From NCBI RefSeq assembly GCF_007565055.1, contig NC_044560.1, positions 84,263,295 through 84,327,294 on the forward strand: DNA of 64,000 nt, in the 5' to 3' direction. The notes beneath the pieces are model-generated. The model saw only the letters and a list, made by a program, of their open reading frames with translations. It ran no database searches and was not told the origin of the DNA. Of this stretch, positions 51,201 to 56,559 are shown piece after piece (the stretch's first letter is position 1; every line of letters begins with the position of its first letter). Origin of the DNA: Rhinopithecus roxellana. Taxonomy: Eukaryota; Chordata; Mammalia; Primates; Cercopithecidae. Both the position numbers and the translations under genes were made by a program.

Positions 51201-52825
51201 GTAAAAACAGCCTGTTATTATAGCAGATCCTCCGTGGGCTCTGGTGTCTCCCCAGACATCCCCATCCCAACTCTTCCACATGCTGCCCCCAGATTCCACT
51301 CCTCTGATGTGAACACCCCTCTCCGAGATCCTGTTTTATTTTAACTCTATTCTTTTTCCCTCCTGCTCTCCCAGAATTATTTGTCTGTATTCCCTTTGCC
51401 TAGGCCTTTCTATTAGACTCCTGAAAGTGACCTCCCCAGCAGTCCAGCCCGCGTAGTTGAGATCCTGTGACCCTTCCTCATAAGAGGATGTCAACGAAGG
51501 GAGACAGGAGGAGCCCAGAATGGTTCTGCATGCAACCTTGGGTGATTCCACTCGCCAGAGCAGAACCCCAGACCCCCTTTTGCCTAGAATTGTAATGAAT
51601 GGCAGGAGTGGGTACATCCGAATGCCGTGGCTAGAAATCAGAGATAAAGTCCTCATGCATGATGGGCCAGGGCCGGGCGCTGGGGTTGGGGGCAAGGGTA
51701 GGGGCAAGAAACATGGATTCACTAAGCACGAGGTGGAAATAACTGGGAGAGGGAAGAGTCTAGGGTATCTGATGGTATCTTCTTTAACTCGGGTTTTCAG
51801 GCCCTCTTACTGTCTGCTGTGGGTTCTCCCCTGTTCCCTTATCTGGGCCTAAGTTCAAAGCAGGATGAGGTCACTTTTCTAGTATACCCAAACTGTAATA
51901 GCAAAGTCACTGCGAGTAAACACTTCTCAGCTGTGGTCTCTCTTTTCTGCCTGTATTATCCGGGAATCTCAAAAAAAAACCATTGTAGTGATTAAGAACA
52001 CAGGTCTGGGGAGAGTTAGCTTCAATTTTTTTGTCTTTACCTGAATGACCTTGGACAAGTTATTACCTTCTCTGAGCCCCAGTTTTCTCAACTACAGAAT
52101 TGTGCCTAATAATAACCAAAATGATAAGTGTGCAAAATGCTTAGTACCGTGTCAGGCACACAGCAGATGGTAGTGCATGGCCCTGACTGCATTTAGGAGC
52201 AGTGAGCTGCCACCTGGAAGGCCTTGTGGATGACACTTGCCAACTGCTGCTTTAGGGGAGAAGGTAAAAAGCTGCAATGACAAAGGATTATTTGGGGGTT
52301 CTTTTTGGTTTTTGGTCTTTGAAAAACTGAGATCTGTTCTTCACCGGACAATGGTCATTTAGAGAGTAGGTCTAGGTTGCGGCTGAGCAGCTCTTGATCA
52401 TGTATTATTTGTTATTGTTACTTGTCTGCCCTTTACATTTTCACACACGTGTCCTCCAAACTCCCTGGTTGGGCCATTTTGCATCCTTCACCCCCTGTAA
52501 CAATACATAAATGTGTATCTACGAACTCACTCCCATATGCCCGTTCTAGAGTCCACATCTAGATTATCCCACCAGACCATGCCAACACCTCCTCTTTGCT
52601 AGCTCTGGAGATGATTAAGGAGTATAATTGTCAGATCAATTACAATCTTACCTGCACGGTCTGCCGGTCTGGAATACCACTGTACACAGAAATCTGGGGC
52701 CCAGTGGGGCGGCCACTTCCACCACTGCTGCTGTTGTTGCAGCCACTGCTGCTACTGGCCCCGCTGGTACTGCTGGTGGCACAGGCACTGCTAGATGTAT
52801 GAGGGACTGGCAGCTCATTCTCCAT
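1526..52825 (-). CDS. PHC2: Polyhomeotic homolog 2, long isoform (14 coding exons)
   Basis: PHC2 is a core subunit of canonical Polycomb repressive complex 1 in the nucleus; its SAM domain polymerises and compacts H3K27me3-marked chromatin. Coding exons in transcript order: 52825-52652, 49722-49564, 48434-48357, 47937-47773, 45970-45884, 44781-44469, 33076-32661, 32389-32224, 12060-11858, 10173-10044, 9348-9234, 8121-7980, 7088-6812, 1680-1526. They total 2580 nt, so 859 residues plus stop, in phase throughout and with GT/AG introns. Seen in the protein: Ser/Ala-rich N-terminus, Gln-rich stretch (about 59-111), Pro/Gln/Thr-rich middle (to about 520), HD1 motif (about 559-587), FCS zinc finger with Cys643, Cys646, Cys662 and Cys666, and SAM domain (about 795-859). 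The start is the first ATG of the Ser-rich exon, in a strong GCCATGG context. The human protein is 858 residues as I recall. PHC1 and PHC3 are the paralogues; the C-terminus and the short-isoform start match PHC2. Confidence 0.96.
1755..1905 (-). repeat. MIR fragment
   Basis: Decayed MIR in reverse orientation: CTCCTTTAGTCCTCATAAC, then the TTTATTTTGCAGCTTGAGAG segment. Confidence 0.55.
1955..2450 (+). repeat. Left LTR of the MaLR-type provirus
   Basis: It runs from the GTGTGATTTCTGAGGCTAGA segment to AAGCCACTGAGTTCTGGAG and CGGCAATAGGTAACG, the typical MLT1 3' end. Its 5' part is truncated or unrecognisable. About 90 bp (2237-2330) inside it resembles the internal region at 4862-4970 rather than LTR. 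Confidence 0.65.
2911..3226 (+). repeat. AluY-type element
   Basis: Full Alu with a poly(A) tail. Target-site duplication AAAAATGCACAGCCTC (2896) versus AAAAATGCCCAGCCTC after the tail. The right arm has a short internal duplication of GTCCCAGCTA. Confidence 0.95.
3623..3914 (-). repeat. Young AluY (Old World monkey type)
   Basis: Flanked by a perfect duplication GACAATTATTTTA at 3610-3622 and 3915-3927. Carries the TGGCCAGATCTCAGCTCACT and CGCCCGGCTAG variants. Confidence 0.97.
3945..4237 (+). repeat. AluY element
   Basis: Perfect 18-bp target duplication AAGAAATACTGAATTACT at 3927-3944 and 4238-4255. Inserted directly beside the preceding inverted Alu. Confidence 0.97.
4276..4584 (+). repeat. 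AluS-type element
   Basis: Target duplication AAGAGTCAAAGGTA at 4262-4275 and 4585-4598. The A-rich tail is a (CAAAA)n pattern. Confidence 0.96.
5105..5600 (+). repeat. Right LTR of the MaLR-type provirus
   Basis: It contains CCCTTGTGAGTCTCCTCACA, GACCTGTGTGACCAATAAGA and CCTCATAAGAGACCTGAGGC, which are characteristic of MLT1-class LTRs. It ends near ACCCACAGCAACTGTGTAG. Confidence 0.65.
6016..6151 (-). repeat. Alu half-unit (monomer)
   Basis: T-rich start, then GGTAGAGACATGTCTTACCA to GAGCCACCACATCTGG. Only one arm is present. Confidence 0.8.
6160..6460 (-). repeat. Young AluY (Old World monkey type)
   Basis: Target duplication TATTTTCTT at 6151-6159 and 6461-6469. Carries the GTGGCCGGATCTCAGCTCAC variant. 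Confidence 0.96.
6812..7088 (-). CDS. PHC2: PHC2 coding exon, linker and SAM N-half
   Basis: It encodes residues 717-808 plus the first base of Gly809. A Ser-rich linker (SSYEEPLSPISASSS) and a basic patch lead into the SAM domain, which starts near Trp795 (KWNVEDVYEFIRSLPG). The linker before SAM restrains polymer length in the human paralogue PHC3. The acceptor is CTCCCAG and the donor CCAG|GTAAG. Confidence 0.96.
7089..7979 (-). other. PHC2: PHC2 intron, mostly unique
   Basis: 890 bp without young repeats. 7478-7552 resembles an L2 3' end (GAGACTGTGTCCTTAGAGCC ... GCTGGTGCTAAAAAATG). Nothing else is recognised. Confidence 0.7.
7980..8121 (-). CDS. PHC2: PHC2 coding exon, basic linker
   Basis: It encodes Arg669 to Gln716, YNVGCTKRVG through TKDTKKQ, the basic segment following the FCS finger (THNRRRASKA). 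The acceptor is CTGAAG and the donor CAG|GTAAG. Confidence 0.96.
8235..8400 (+). repeat. MIR element
   Basis: ACTAGCTGTGTGACTTTGGG and CTCCGTTTCCTTATCTGGAG are MIR core motifs. Confidence 0.75.
8655..8845 (+). repeat. MIR element
   Basis: Decayed MIR core: TTATTAGCTATGTCATTTGA, GGCTTCATAACCTGTATAAA, GGCACAGTGACTAGCACACA. Confidence 0.7.
9234..9348 (-). CDS. PHC2: PHC2 coding exon, FCS zinc finger
   Basis: It encodes residues 631-668 and two bases of Arg669. It contains the FCS-type zinc finger: LKCELCGRVDF followed by FCSMACAKR, with zinc ligands Cys643, Cys646, Cys662 and Cys666. This finger binds nucleic acid non-specifically in polyhomeotic proteins. The acceptor is TTTGCAG and the donor GAG|GTGAG. 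Confidence 0.97.
9349..10043 (-). other. PHC2: PHC2 intron, unique sequence
   Basis: No interspersed repeat or RNA gene recognised. The open frames here are antisense to PHC2 and cross its exons. Confidence 0.6.
10044..10173 (-). CDS. PHC2: PHC2 coding exon
   Basis: It encodes residues 588-630 plus the first base of codon 631, VGRSSLLVGN to EEPYLQ, including a Thr run and an acidic stretch. The donor is CAAG|GTGGG. The acceptor CCTCTAG coincides with the last bases of miR-3605-3p. Confidence 0.96.
10174..10243 (-). ncRNA. MIR3605: mir-3605 precursor hairpin
   Basis: On the minus strand the 5p arm lies at 10240-10218 (TGAGGATGGATAGCAAGG...) and the 3p arm at 10196-10174 (CCTCCATGTCACC...TCTAG). 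The 5p arm matches human miR-3605-5p as I recall it, and the 3p arm differs from my recollection of human at two positions. The arms pair from GAGGA/TCCTC inward, with a loop near 10197-10217. The 3p arm ends precisely at the AG of the downstream splice acceptor, so the hairpin forms the 3' end of the intron, as in a 5'-tailed mirtron. Confidence 0.85.
10204..10210 (-). promoter_or_regulatory. Candidate branch point in the mir-3605 loop
   Basis: The minus strand reads CCTGACC with the branch A at 10206, about 31 nt upstream of the acceptor AG (10175-10174). It fits the yUnAy branch-point consensus and lies in the loop of the mir-3605 hairpin. This is inferred from motif and distance only. Confidence 0.5.
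10244..11857 (-). other. PHC2: PHC2 intron upstream of mir-3605
   Basis: About 1.6 kb of unique sequence apart from an A-run near 11826-11835. No young repeats. It is the 5' tail of the intron that ends in the mir-3605 hairpin. Confidence 0.6.
11858..12060 (-). CDS. PHC2: PHC2 coding exon with HD1 motif and short-isoform ATG
   Basis: It encodes residues 520-587. The first part (TGQGIVHALTDLSSPG) precedes Met537, the start of the short isoform. The second part holds the conserved HD1 motif, KPPQAIVKPQILTHVIEGFV (from residue 559), which in polyhomeotic proteins mediates binding to PCGF ring-finger partners such as BMI1. The acceptor is CATGCAG and the donor CCG|GTACG. Confidence 0.96.
13381..13665 (+). 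repeat. Alu element
   Basis: Older Alu, CAACTCACACCTGTAATCTC start. Its tail is replaced by a GCGGCGGGGGGGG run instead of poly(A). Confidence 0.9.
13729..14024 (-). repeat. Alu element
   Basis: T-rich head, GAGATGGATTCTCACTCTGT, ending CACCGCACCCAGCCTC. Confidence 0.93.
14284..14587 (-). repeat. Young AluY (Old World monkey type)
   Basis: Long T run. Target duplication GAAAGGAGGTTT (14273) versus GAAAGAAGGTTT (14588). Confidence 0.95.
15505..15670 (+). repeat. MIR element
   Basis: GACATGGGCTTAGACCTGGC, then TCACTGAGTAAATTACGGGC and GTGCTGCTGTGAGGACTAAT. Confidence 0.7.
17779..17994 (+). mobile_element. Tigger-type (MER2-like) DNA transposon fossil
   Basis: Inverted ends: TTGAGTATCCCTTATCCAAA on the left, GGGATGCTCAATCTGTA on the right. 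The body contains the ACCAGAAGTGTTTTTAATTT motif of Tigger non-autonomous elements. The family name is from memory. Confidence 0.75.
18762..18787 (+). other. G-tract cluster, potential G-quadruplex
   Basis: Four or more G runs (GGGGGG, GGGGGGG, GGG, GGGG) separated by one to three bases. Confidence 0.6.
19015..19165 (-). repeat. MIR element
   Basis: Reverse MIR: GATGAAGAAACTTGGCCTCA, TTTACCCAAGGTCACAAAAG. Confidence 0.75.
20795..20995 (+). repeat. MIR element
   Basis: Near full-length MIR: AGTATGGGCTCTGGAGACCA, TATCTGTGTGACTTCAAGCA, AAAATGCCTGGCACTG. Confidence 0.8.
21045..21353 (+). repeat. Alu element with internal A-run expansion
   Basis: Target duplication AGAAAGACTCTAGG (21030) versus AGAAAGACCCTAGG (21354). 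The middle A-rich linker is expanded to over 20 A at 21171-21194. Inserted into a MIR that resumes at 21365. Confidence 0.95.
21365..21490 (+). repeat. MIR fragment
   Basis: GTTAAATCCTATTCTGTAAT, GTTTCCTCATCTATGAAATG; the continuation of a MIR split by the Alu. Confidence 0.7.
22452..22739 (-). repeat. AluJ-type element
   Basis: Old Alu: GAGATGGGGTCTTGCTCTGT, TGATCACGGCTCACTGAAAC, CCAGACTTAAGCGATCCTCC; heavily diverged. Confidence 0.9.
24209..24236 (+). repeat. (TCA)n trinucleotide microsatellite
   Basis: About nine uninterrupted TCA units. Confidence 0.95.
26708..26736 (+). other. Potential G-quadruplex
   Basis: GGGG, GGGGG, GGGG and GGGGG runs with short spacers. Confidence 0.55.
26770..26850 (+). 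repeat. MIR fragment
   Basis: TTCGCCACTGGTTTGCAATC, TGACCTTGGGCCAATTATTT. Confidence 0.65.
27453..27800 (-). other. PHC2: Candidate non-coding first exon of PHC2 short transcript
   Basis: The best minus-strand donor in the CpG island is GGACAG|GTCAGTG with exon end at 27453. A transcript starting in the GC-box region would splice from here to the acceptor at 12061. The 5' boundary is a guess. Confidence 0.4.
27702..27716. repeat. (GC)n dinucleotide run
   Basis: An uninterrupted alternating GC run within the CpG island. It could adopt Z-DNA. Confidence 0.8.
28906..29240 (+). mobile_element. hAT-Charlie DNA transposon fossil (MER33/MER20-like)
   Basis: Terminal inverted repeats CAGCAGTTGGCAAAC and GTTTGCCAACCTCTG. 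An 8-bp target duplication, CTCAAGAA at 28898-28905 versus CTCTAGAA at 29241-29248 (7 of 8), is still visible. 335 bp, close to the MER33 length I recall. Confidence 0.85.
29521..29822 (+). repeat. Alu element
   Basis: Perfect target duplication ACATACACAGAAT at 29508-29520 and 29823-29835. Confidence 0.96.
30200..30365 (+). repeat. MIR element
   Basis: TCATGCCTCACCACTTGCTT, TGCCTCAGTGGTCTTACCTT, ACAATTAAATGAGGAAATAC. Confidence 0.75.
32224..32389 (-). CDS. PHC2: PHC2 coding exon
   Basis: It encodes residues 465-519 and the first base of codon 520, beginning PQQCVPDDWK and ending NIQPSPAH. The acceptor is TTGACAG and the donor ACG|GTATG. It lies only 271 bp from the preceding exon. It is the last exon of the long-isoform-specific part. 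Confidence 0.95.
32661..32666 (-). promoter_or_regulatory. PHC2: Tandem splice donor (GYNGYN type)
   Basis: The minus strand reads CCA GTG GTAAGT. Either GT can serve as the donor, changing the protein by one Val without a frameshift. Confidence 0.5.
32661..33076 (-). CDS. PHC2: PHC2 coding exon, poly-Gln/Pro
   Basis: It completes codon 326 and encodes to residue 464: AYAQLQPHQL onward, a QQQPQPQQQQPPPQP tract, then His/Pro-rich sequence ending LQLQPASPV. The acceptor is CCTTCAG. The donor region reads CCAGTGGTAAGT, two donors three bases apart: using the GTAAGT (exon end 32661) includes Val464, while the upstream GTGGTA (exon end 32664) omits it. I chose GTAAGT as the stronger consensus. 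The omitted form would bring the protein to the 858 residues I recall for human. Confidence 0.93.
33575..33830 (+). repeat. MIR element
   Basis: TGGATTCTGGCATCAGGCAG, TCTGGGCCTCAGGTTCCCAA, GCACAGTGCCCGGCACGTAG. Confidence 0.75.
36035..36640 (+). repeat. MIR element split by an Alu
   Basis: MIR 5' part at 36035-36160 (AGCTTTGTGACATGGGGTGA) and 3' part at 36482-36640 (TATACCTGTCTCAGAGTTAT), separated by the Alu at 36188-36480. Confidence 0.7.
36188..36480 (-). repeat. Young AluY (Old World monkey type)
   Basis: TGGCTGGATCTCAGCTCATT and GGCTTGAGCCACCGCGCCCG. The T-rich head contains TTTTA repeats. Confidence 0.94.
37825..38070 (+). repeat. MIR element
   Basis: GCATGGGTTTTAGAGTCAGT, then the CTGTGCAATCTTAGATAAAT variant of the core and AGATGCTCAGTAAATGGCAG at the 3' end. 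Its second part is copied at 39435. Confidence 0.8.
37875..38083 (+). repeat. Intronic direct duplication, copy 1
   Basis: GGCTCTGACACTGATAGGCT onward is over 90% identical by eye to 39435-39640. See copy 2. Confidence 0.9.
38705..39004 (-). repeat. Alu element
   Basis: Target duplication ACAGTGAAGGTTTT (38690) versus ACAGAGAAGGTTTT (39005). It lies between the two copies of the direct duplication. Confidence 0.95.
39230..39430 (-). repeat. MIR element
   Basis: TTACAGATGAGGAAATGGAG, TTAAGTAACTTGATCATAGT. It abuts the second copy of the duplicated MIR half, which is in the opposite orientation. Confidence 0.75.
39435..39640 (+). repeat. Intronic direct duplication, copy 2
   Basis: GGCTCTGACACCAACAGGCT onward repeats copy 1, 1560 bp away in the same orientation. 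The shared length is about 205 bp, including the private core ATACCACATAGTTGTTAGTA. Confidence 0.9.
40150..40440 (+). repeat. L2 3' end followed by MIR fragment
   Basis: L2-like TTTGGCACATAATAGGTGCT, then MIR-like AGTGAGATATGTAGGTAAAG. Confidence 0.55.
41759..41795 (+). repeat. (CA)n microsatellite, interrupted
   Basis: CACACACACACACACA followed by TACACA variants. Confidence 0.95.
42440..42660 (+). repeat. MIR element
   Basis: CCTGCCACTTACTACTTAGG, TTTGCTCATCTGTAAAATGG. Confidence 0.75.
43830..44055 (+). repeat. L2 3' fragment
   Basis: GTGGAGGGCAGGACCTGAGT and ACAAATGCTTGCTGAATGAT are L2 3'-end motifs. Confidence 0.65.
44469..44781 (-). CDS. PHC2: PHC2 coding exon, Pro/Thr/Ala-rich
   Basis: It encodes residues 222-325 plus the first base of codon 326, from VQNLTLRTQQ to AAHPLIAP. 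The acceptor is TTTCCAG and the donor CCAG|GTAAG. It is Pro, Ala, Ser and Thr rich with no folded domain evident. Confidence 0.95.
44782..45883 (-). other. PHC2: PHC2 intron, GC-rich unique
   Basis: 1.1 kb without interspersed repeats; contains a CTCF-like motif at 45296-45310. Confidence 0.7.
45296..45310 (-). promoter_or_regulatory. Candidate CTCF site
   Basis: The minus strand reads CCAGCAGAGGGCGCC, close to the CTCF core CCASYAGRKGGC. Location within repeat-free intronic DNA fits, but occupancy is not shown. Confidence 0.55.
45884..45970 (-). CDS. PHC2: PHC2 coding exon, Pro/Thr-rich
   Basis: This 87-nt exon encodes residues 193-221, LIFTPTATVA through PPTPAQ. The acceptor is CCCTCAG and the donor CAG|GTGAG. 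The C-rich coding strand leaves a run of G tracts on the plus strand at 45890-45913. Confidence 0.95.
45890..45913 (+). other. G-tract cluster overlapping a PHC2 exon
   Basis: Runs GGGGG, GGGGGG, GGG and GGGGG on the strand opposite the PHC2 coding strand, inside exon 45884-45970. Confidence 0.6.
45971..47772 (-). other. PHC2: PHC2 intron, unique
   Basis: 1.8 kb of GC-rich sequence. No Alu, MIR or other repeat recognised and no RNA gene. Confidence 0.6.
47773..47937 (-). CDS. PHC2: PHC2 coding exon
   Basis: It encodes residues 138-192, beginning INLAASPAAA and ending QMYLRAQM, 55 codons in phase 0. The acceptor is ACATTAG and the donor ATG|GTGAG. The sequence is Ala/Ser/Gln-rich and continues the disordered N-terminal region of the long isoform. 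Confidence 0.95.
47938..48356 (-). other. PHC2: PHC2 intron, unique
   Basis: 0.4 kb; nothing recognised beyond splice sites. Confidence 0.6.
48357..48434 (-). CDS. PHC2: PHC2 coding exon, Ser/Ala-rich
   Basis: This is a 78-nt exon encoding 26 residues (112-137), ASLVANRQGS through APAQSSS, in phase 0. The acceptor is TTCCTAG and the donor TCG|GTGAG. It is low complexity with no known domain. It shows a Val-Ala-Asn where I recall Val-Ser-Asn in human. Confidence 0.93.
48727..48835 (+). repeat. 19-bp minisatellite
   Basis: About five and a half tandem units of CCACCGCCATCACGCCCGG: 48727-48745, 48746-48764, 48765-48782 (18 bp), 48783-48801, 48802-48820, and a partial unit to 48835. The units are CpG-containing; the outermost copies are the most diverged. 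Confidence 0.95.
48880..49180 (+). repeat. L2 fragment
   Basis: CTTCAAGTGTCAGCTCCAGT and GGCCTTTCCTGACCATGCAA are L2-type sequences. Confidence 0.55.
49564..49722 (-). CDS. PHC2: PHC2 coding exon, Gln-rich
   Basis: It encodes residues 59-111, starting VIQQALHRQP and ending SLAAVQQ, 53 codons in phase 0 at both ends. The acceptor is TTCTCAG and the donor CAG|GTGAG. The segment is rich in Gln, Ala and Leu (YLQQMYAAQQQ type) and probably forms an extended or helical low-complexity region. Polyhomeotic proteins use this N-terminal part for contacts outside the SAM polymer. Confidence 0.95.
50396..50696 (-). repeat. Alu element
   Basis: Perfect target duplication CCCCTTTTATTCTTT at 50381-50395 and 50697-50711. 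Confidence 0.96.
52000..52175 (+). repeat. MIR element
   Basis: TTAAGAACACAGGTCTGGGG, TGACCTTGGACAAGTTATTA, TGTCAGGCACACAGCAGATG. Confidence 0.8.
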
Positions 52826-52879
52826 GGCCTGCAGTGTGGCGCAGTCAGGGCGCTCGGATGGCACAAGGGCAGGCAGATG
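52652..52879 (-). CDS. PHC2: PHC2 exon with long-isoform start codon
   Basis: The acceptor CTCCTAG ends at 52880 and the donor CAG|GTAAG begins at 52651. The first 54 nt are 5' UTR; the ATG is at 52825-52823 and the exon encodes residues 1-58, beginning MENELPVPHT and very rich in Ser, Gly, Ala and Thr. It ends on a codon boundary with QTVQ. The 54 nt upstream of the ATG contain no in-frame stop, so a 5' extension cannot be excluded from this exon alone. The human start is at the same Met as I recall it. Confidence 0.95.
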
Positions 52880-52938
52880 CTAGGAGGGAAGAGGCAGAAG
52901 TGAATGGTTTGACAGACACTTACTAGATAGAGAATGCT

Positions 52939-53279
52939 CACAGAGTCGGCCTTTTGTATCCGTGGTTTTCACATCCATGGATTCAACCAACCACGGATCA
53001 AAAATATTCAAGAAACACAGGTGTCTGTACTGAACATGTACACTTTTTCTTGTCATTATTCCCTAACCAATACAGTGTAACAACTATTTGCATAGCATTT
53101 ACATTGTATGAGGTATTACAAGTAATCTAGAGATGGTTTAAAGTATATAGGAGGATGTGGGTCAGTTATATACAAATATTATGCCGCTTTATATTAGGGA
53201 CTTGAGCTTCCATGAATTTTGGCATCCAAGGGGATTCCTGGAACCAGTCCTCTGTGGATACCAAGTGACGACTATGCAG
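52939..53279 (+). mobile_element. Tigger-type DNA transposon fossil
   Basis: Left end AGAGTCGGCCTTTTGTATCC and right end GGATACCAAGTGACGACTAT are imperfect inverted repeats. The body motifs ATTCAACCAACCACGGATCA and CTAGAGATGGTTTAAAGTAT are typical of TcMar-Tigger elements. Confidence 0.8.
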
Positions 53280-53335
53280 TATATACATCAGCTTTCCAAA
53301 CAGTCTGTGGTGGGGCCACTTGGGAACTGAGGTCT

Positions 53336-53625
53336 CTGTTTTTTGAGACTGGAGTTTCACTTTATCACTCAGGCTGGAGTGCAGTGGTGCGATCTTGGCT
53401 CACTGCAATCTCCATCTCCTGGGTTCAAGTGATTCTCGTGCCTCAGCCTCCTGAGTAGTTGGGATTACAGGCAACCGCCACATGCCCAGCTAATCTTTGT
53501 ATTTTTAGTAGAGACAGGGTTTCGCCATGTTGGCCAGGCTGGTCTTGAACTCCTGATCTCAAGTGATCTGCCTGCCTTGACCTTCCAAAGTGCCGGGATT
53601 ATACGCATGAGCCACCGCGCCCGGC
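53336..53625 (-). repeat. Alu element
   Basis: 19-bp target duplication CACTTGGGAACTGAGGTCT at 53317-53335 and from 53626. Poor T-run: starts TTTTTTGAGACTGGAG. Confidence 0.95.
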
Positions 53626-53937
53626 CACTTGGGAACTGAGGTCTTTAGACACACGTGCCCTCAGAAGGACACAGGGCAGACTCGGTTCACTGACTGACAT
53701 TTGAAATCAGGTCTGGCTGATTCTAAAGCCTGTGACCTGTTCATTCTGCCGGAGGAGGCAAAACTAGGAGACAGACTTCCTATAACGTTCTCCCTAGCAA
53801 TGATCTCAGGGATCACCTCTCACCCTATCAGCCTTTTCATCTTTGGGGTGGGGACACTGAACATCGGAGAATTTATTATTTGTCCATATTTATACAGCCA
53901 CCTAGTGAAAGCAGTAGGATTAAAAATCTACAGAGAA

Positions 53938-54239
53938 GGCTGGGTGTGGTGGCTCACACCTGTAATCCCAGCACTTTGGGAGGCTAAGGTGGGCGGATCA
54001 CGAGGTCAAGAGATTAAGACCATCCTGGCCAACATGGTGAAACCCCATCTCTACAAAAAATACAAAAATTAGTTGGGCGTGGTGGCATGCGCCTGTAGTT
54101 CCAGCTACTTGGGAGACTGAGGTAGGAGAATCACTTGAACCTGGGAGGCGGAGGTTGCAGTGAGCTGAGATCACACCACTGCACTCCAGCCTGGTGACAG
54201 AGTGAGACTTCGTCTTAAAAAAAAAAAAAAAAAAAAAAG
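53938..54239 (+). repeat. Alu element
   Basis: Target duplication AAATCTACAGAGAA versus AAATCTATAGAGAA (54240). Confidence 0.95.
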
Positions 54240-54429
54240 AAATCTATAGAGAATAGAATAAGAGAAAGAGGTACATCAGAAGGCAGTCCAATAAACTGAG
54301 GTGTTTATTTAGTTTAGTTTGCAAAGCCCGAAGAGCTCAAGTGTGTTTGAGGTCTCCATCTTTATTAGGTATGCACTTACTGAGTGCCCTCTGGATCTAA
54401 CGCTCAAGAGGGTACCATACTGACCAATT

Positions 54430-54640
54430 TGGTTAAAATCTCAGGTTGTGGAATCAGAAAGACTTGGCTTTGTCCTGGCTCTGCCACTTGCTAGCTAGGA
54501 AATCCTGGCATGTCACACCTGTCTGACCTGTTTCTTAATTAGATGTGATAGGATATGGGCTGTGGTGAACATAAAGAAAAGTGATGATGTAGGGTGCTCA
54601 GCAGAATGCCAAGCATATCCTGCGTGCTCTGTAAGCACTG
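54430..54640 (+). repeat. MIR element
   Basis: TGTGGAATCAGAAAGACTTG, CTCTGCCACTTGCTAGCTAG. Confidence 0.75.
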
Positions 54641-54949
54641 GCTCTTGTGGCCTGGTTCACACTGCCCGGATCCAATAGATCAGGCCTCTCCTGAGACAGA
54701 ACTGGCAGAGCCTTCTGGAACCTCCTATCCCAGTCAGTAAGGAGGGCCAGAAATTCTTTCAGGGCCCATCCTATGGTCTGAATACAGAACTGGAAATTGC
54801 ACCTTCCCTTGAGGCTGTGTGCTTGGCAGTGGAGAGGGGTTGGGAAAGAAGGGAAGGGTGGTGGGAGAGGCACACCCAGATCTGAGTTTAAGTTCCTCCT
54901 TTTTTCTTTTTCCATGCTCTTCTTAAACATCCTCATTTCTGTGTGGAGG

Positions 54950-55171
54950 CTGTTCCTTCTACCCATTCCTTCCTACATGGAAAAATAATATGTGTTTGTC
55001 ATGCCATCACAGACATTCAATCATCTGCTTGTAGAGTATACCGATTTAATAGGTGAAGAAAATACAATTTTTCATACTAATGAGAGCATGATTAGTGCAA
55101 AGAGCCAAAGTAATCATTACTATCCTGCTGTTATCTCCCCAATACTGCTCAGTTTCAGGGTTATCATTTCT
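54950..55171 (+). repeat. Direct duplication, copy 1
   Basis: CTGTTCCTTCTACCCATTCC to GGGTTATCATTTCT. About 88% identical by eye to 56144-56365 over about 222 bp. Not a repeat family I recognise. Confidence 0.9.
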
Positions 55172-55977
55172 CAGGCTGCCTTCTTCAGACTGGGGAAATT
55201 TCATTGTGGGCTGAAAAAAGTGTGGGTAAAGGCTAAAAGACAGGAATGTTGGGAGTCTGGAAACCCCAGGCCCTCTCAGGTGGCCGGCAGCAAGCTGCTT
55301 ATGATTTCCAAGGCAGTGTAGCAGCCTGCAAGCTGCACTCTTGACCTTACTCTTCAAGCAGTGATTTTTCCTTATGTTCATATGTCTGCTTTTACTGCCA
55401 TAGGGCAAGGTGCTTGTCCATAAATTAATTCCCTTTGTCCTGAGCTGCACTAAGTGCTGGGCCTTATTATGGCTGCTGACTTGCTAAGGATGCTTATGAT
55501 AATGATGATGATGCAGGAATCAATGAAGCGGCAAAGTCAACAAGCACTTCCTATGCCTTGGCGCTGTCAAAATCCACTTTATCTTATGTTCTAGGGAGGG
55601 AAAATTAGGCTGTGTAAAAAGTGGTAGAAGGTATAATTCCTGATCTCACAGAAACTGAAAAACTAATTGTAAAGATGAGGTGCAATTGAAATTATAAAGA
55701 TCATCAAGCAACAAATCAGTAAATGAGAGTTCCATTCAAACACAGACTACCCCATAGAATCCCAACATCTTCTCTTAGTTCAAAGTCTCACCTCCCTTTT
55801 CCCAAATGTTGGCCAGAATTGGGTTTCATTTCTTGCTTTTCATTCCACACTAGAAAATCTCAACTGGAGTACTTATAAATATAAAAAATAAAATGGGAAA
55901 ATAGGGCAGCAACCACAGCAAATTAAGAGGGTAGAATAATCTACATCCTGGATGATCAAGTCTCAGTTCTATTTCTG

Positions 55978-56130
55978 TGAGTGTAGTTAATCATACTGAA
56001 TTGCACACTTAAAATCTAATCATATTCTGACCTTCCCTCCTCTATCCTTTACGTGATTGAGAGCAATCAAGAGAGTGAGAAAGTGCGCTTGAAAGACAGC
56101 CACAGCTATCAAAAGCATGAGCTAGAACAG
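55978..56130 (+). repeat. Long inverted repeat, left arm
   Basis: Begins GTGTAGTTAATCATACTGAA and includes CTCTATCCTTTACGTGATTG and AAGACAGCCACAGCTATCAA. The reverse complement is found at 57349-57513 with roughly 85-90% identity and small indels. Confidence 0.9.
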
Positions 56131-56143
56131 AAGCTGTGTAGAG

Positions 56144-56365
56144 TCTGTTCCTTCTATCCATTCCTTCCTAAATGGAAAAATAATATTTATTTATCATCCT
56201 ATCACAGACATTCAGTTCTCTGCTTGTAGAGTATACCCATTTAAGCGGGGAGAAAACATAATTTTTCAAATTAATAAGAGCATGATTAGCACAAAGAGCC
56301 AAAGTCATCATTAATATCCTGTTGCTATCTCCCCAATACTGCTCAGTTTGAGGGTTATAATTTCT
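56144..56365 (+). repeat. Direct duplication, copy 2
   Basis: CTGTTCCTTCTATCCATTCC to GGGTTATAATTTCT, 1194 bp downstream of copy 1. It starts just after the inverted-repeat arm at 55978-56130. Confidence 0.9.
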
Positions 56366-56559
56366 ATTTCTTTTTTTCTTTTGCAGCAGCTAGGGCAGAC
56401 ACTGTGGAGAGTGTACACTCAAATCTTGTTAAGAAATAAGACAAAATTATTGAGGGAGCATAGCATTCCTTTACAGAAAAACTGTACAGGCCAGGACAGC
56501 CACTGCTCCCCATGCAGGGGAGAGAGACTTACTGCAGCAACCTGGGCACATGGGCACAG

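Larger units (their letters stand above)
49723..52651 (-). other. PHC2: PHC2 intron
   Basis: 2.9 kb with one Alu (50396-50696) and a MIR (52000-52175); the rest is unique. Confidence 0.75.
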
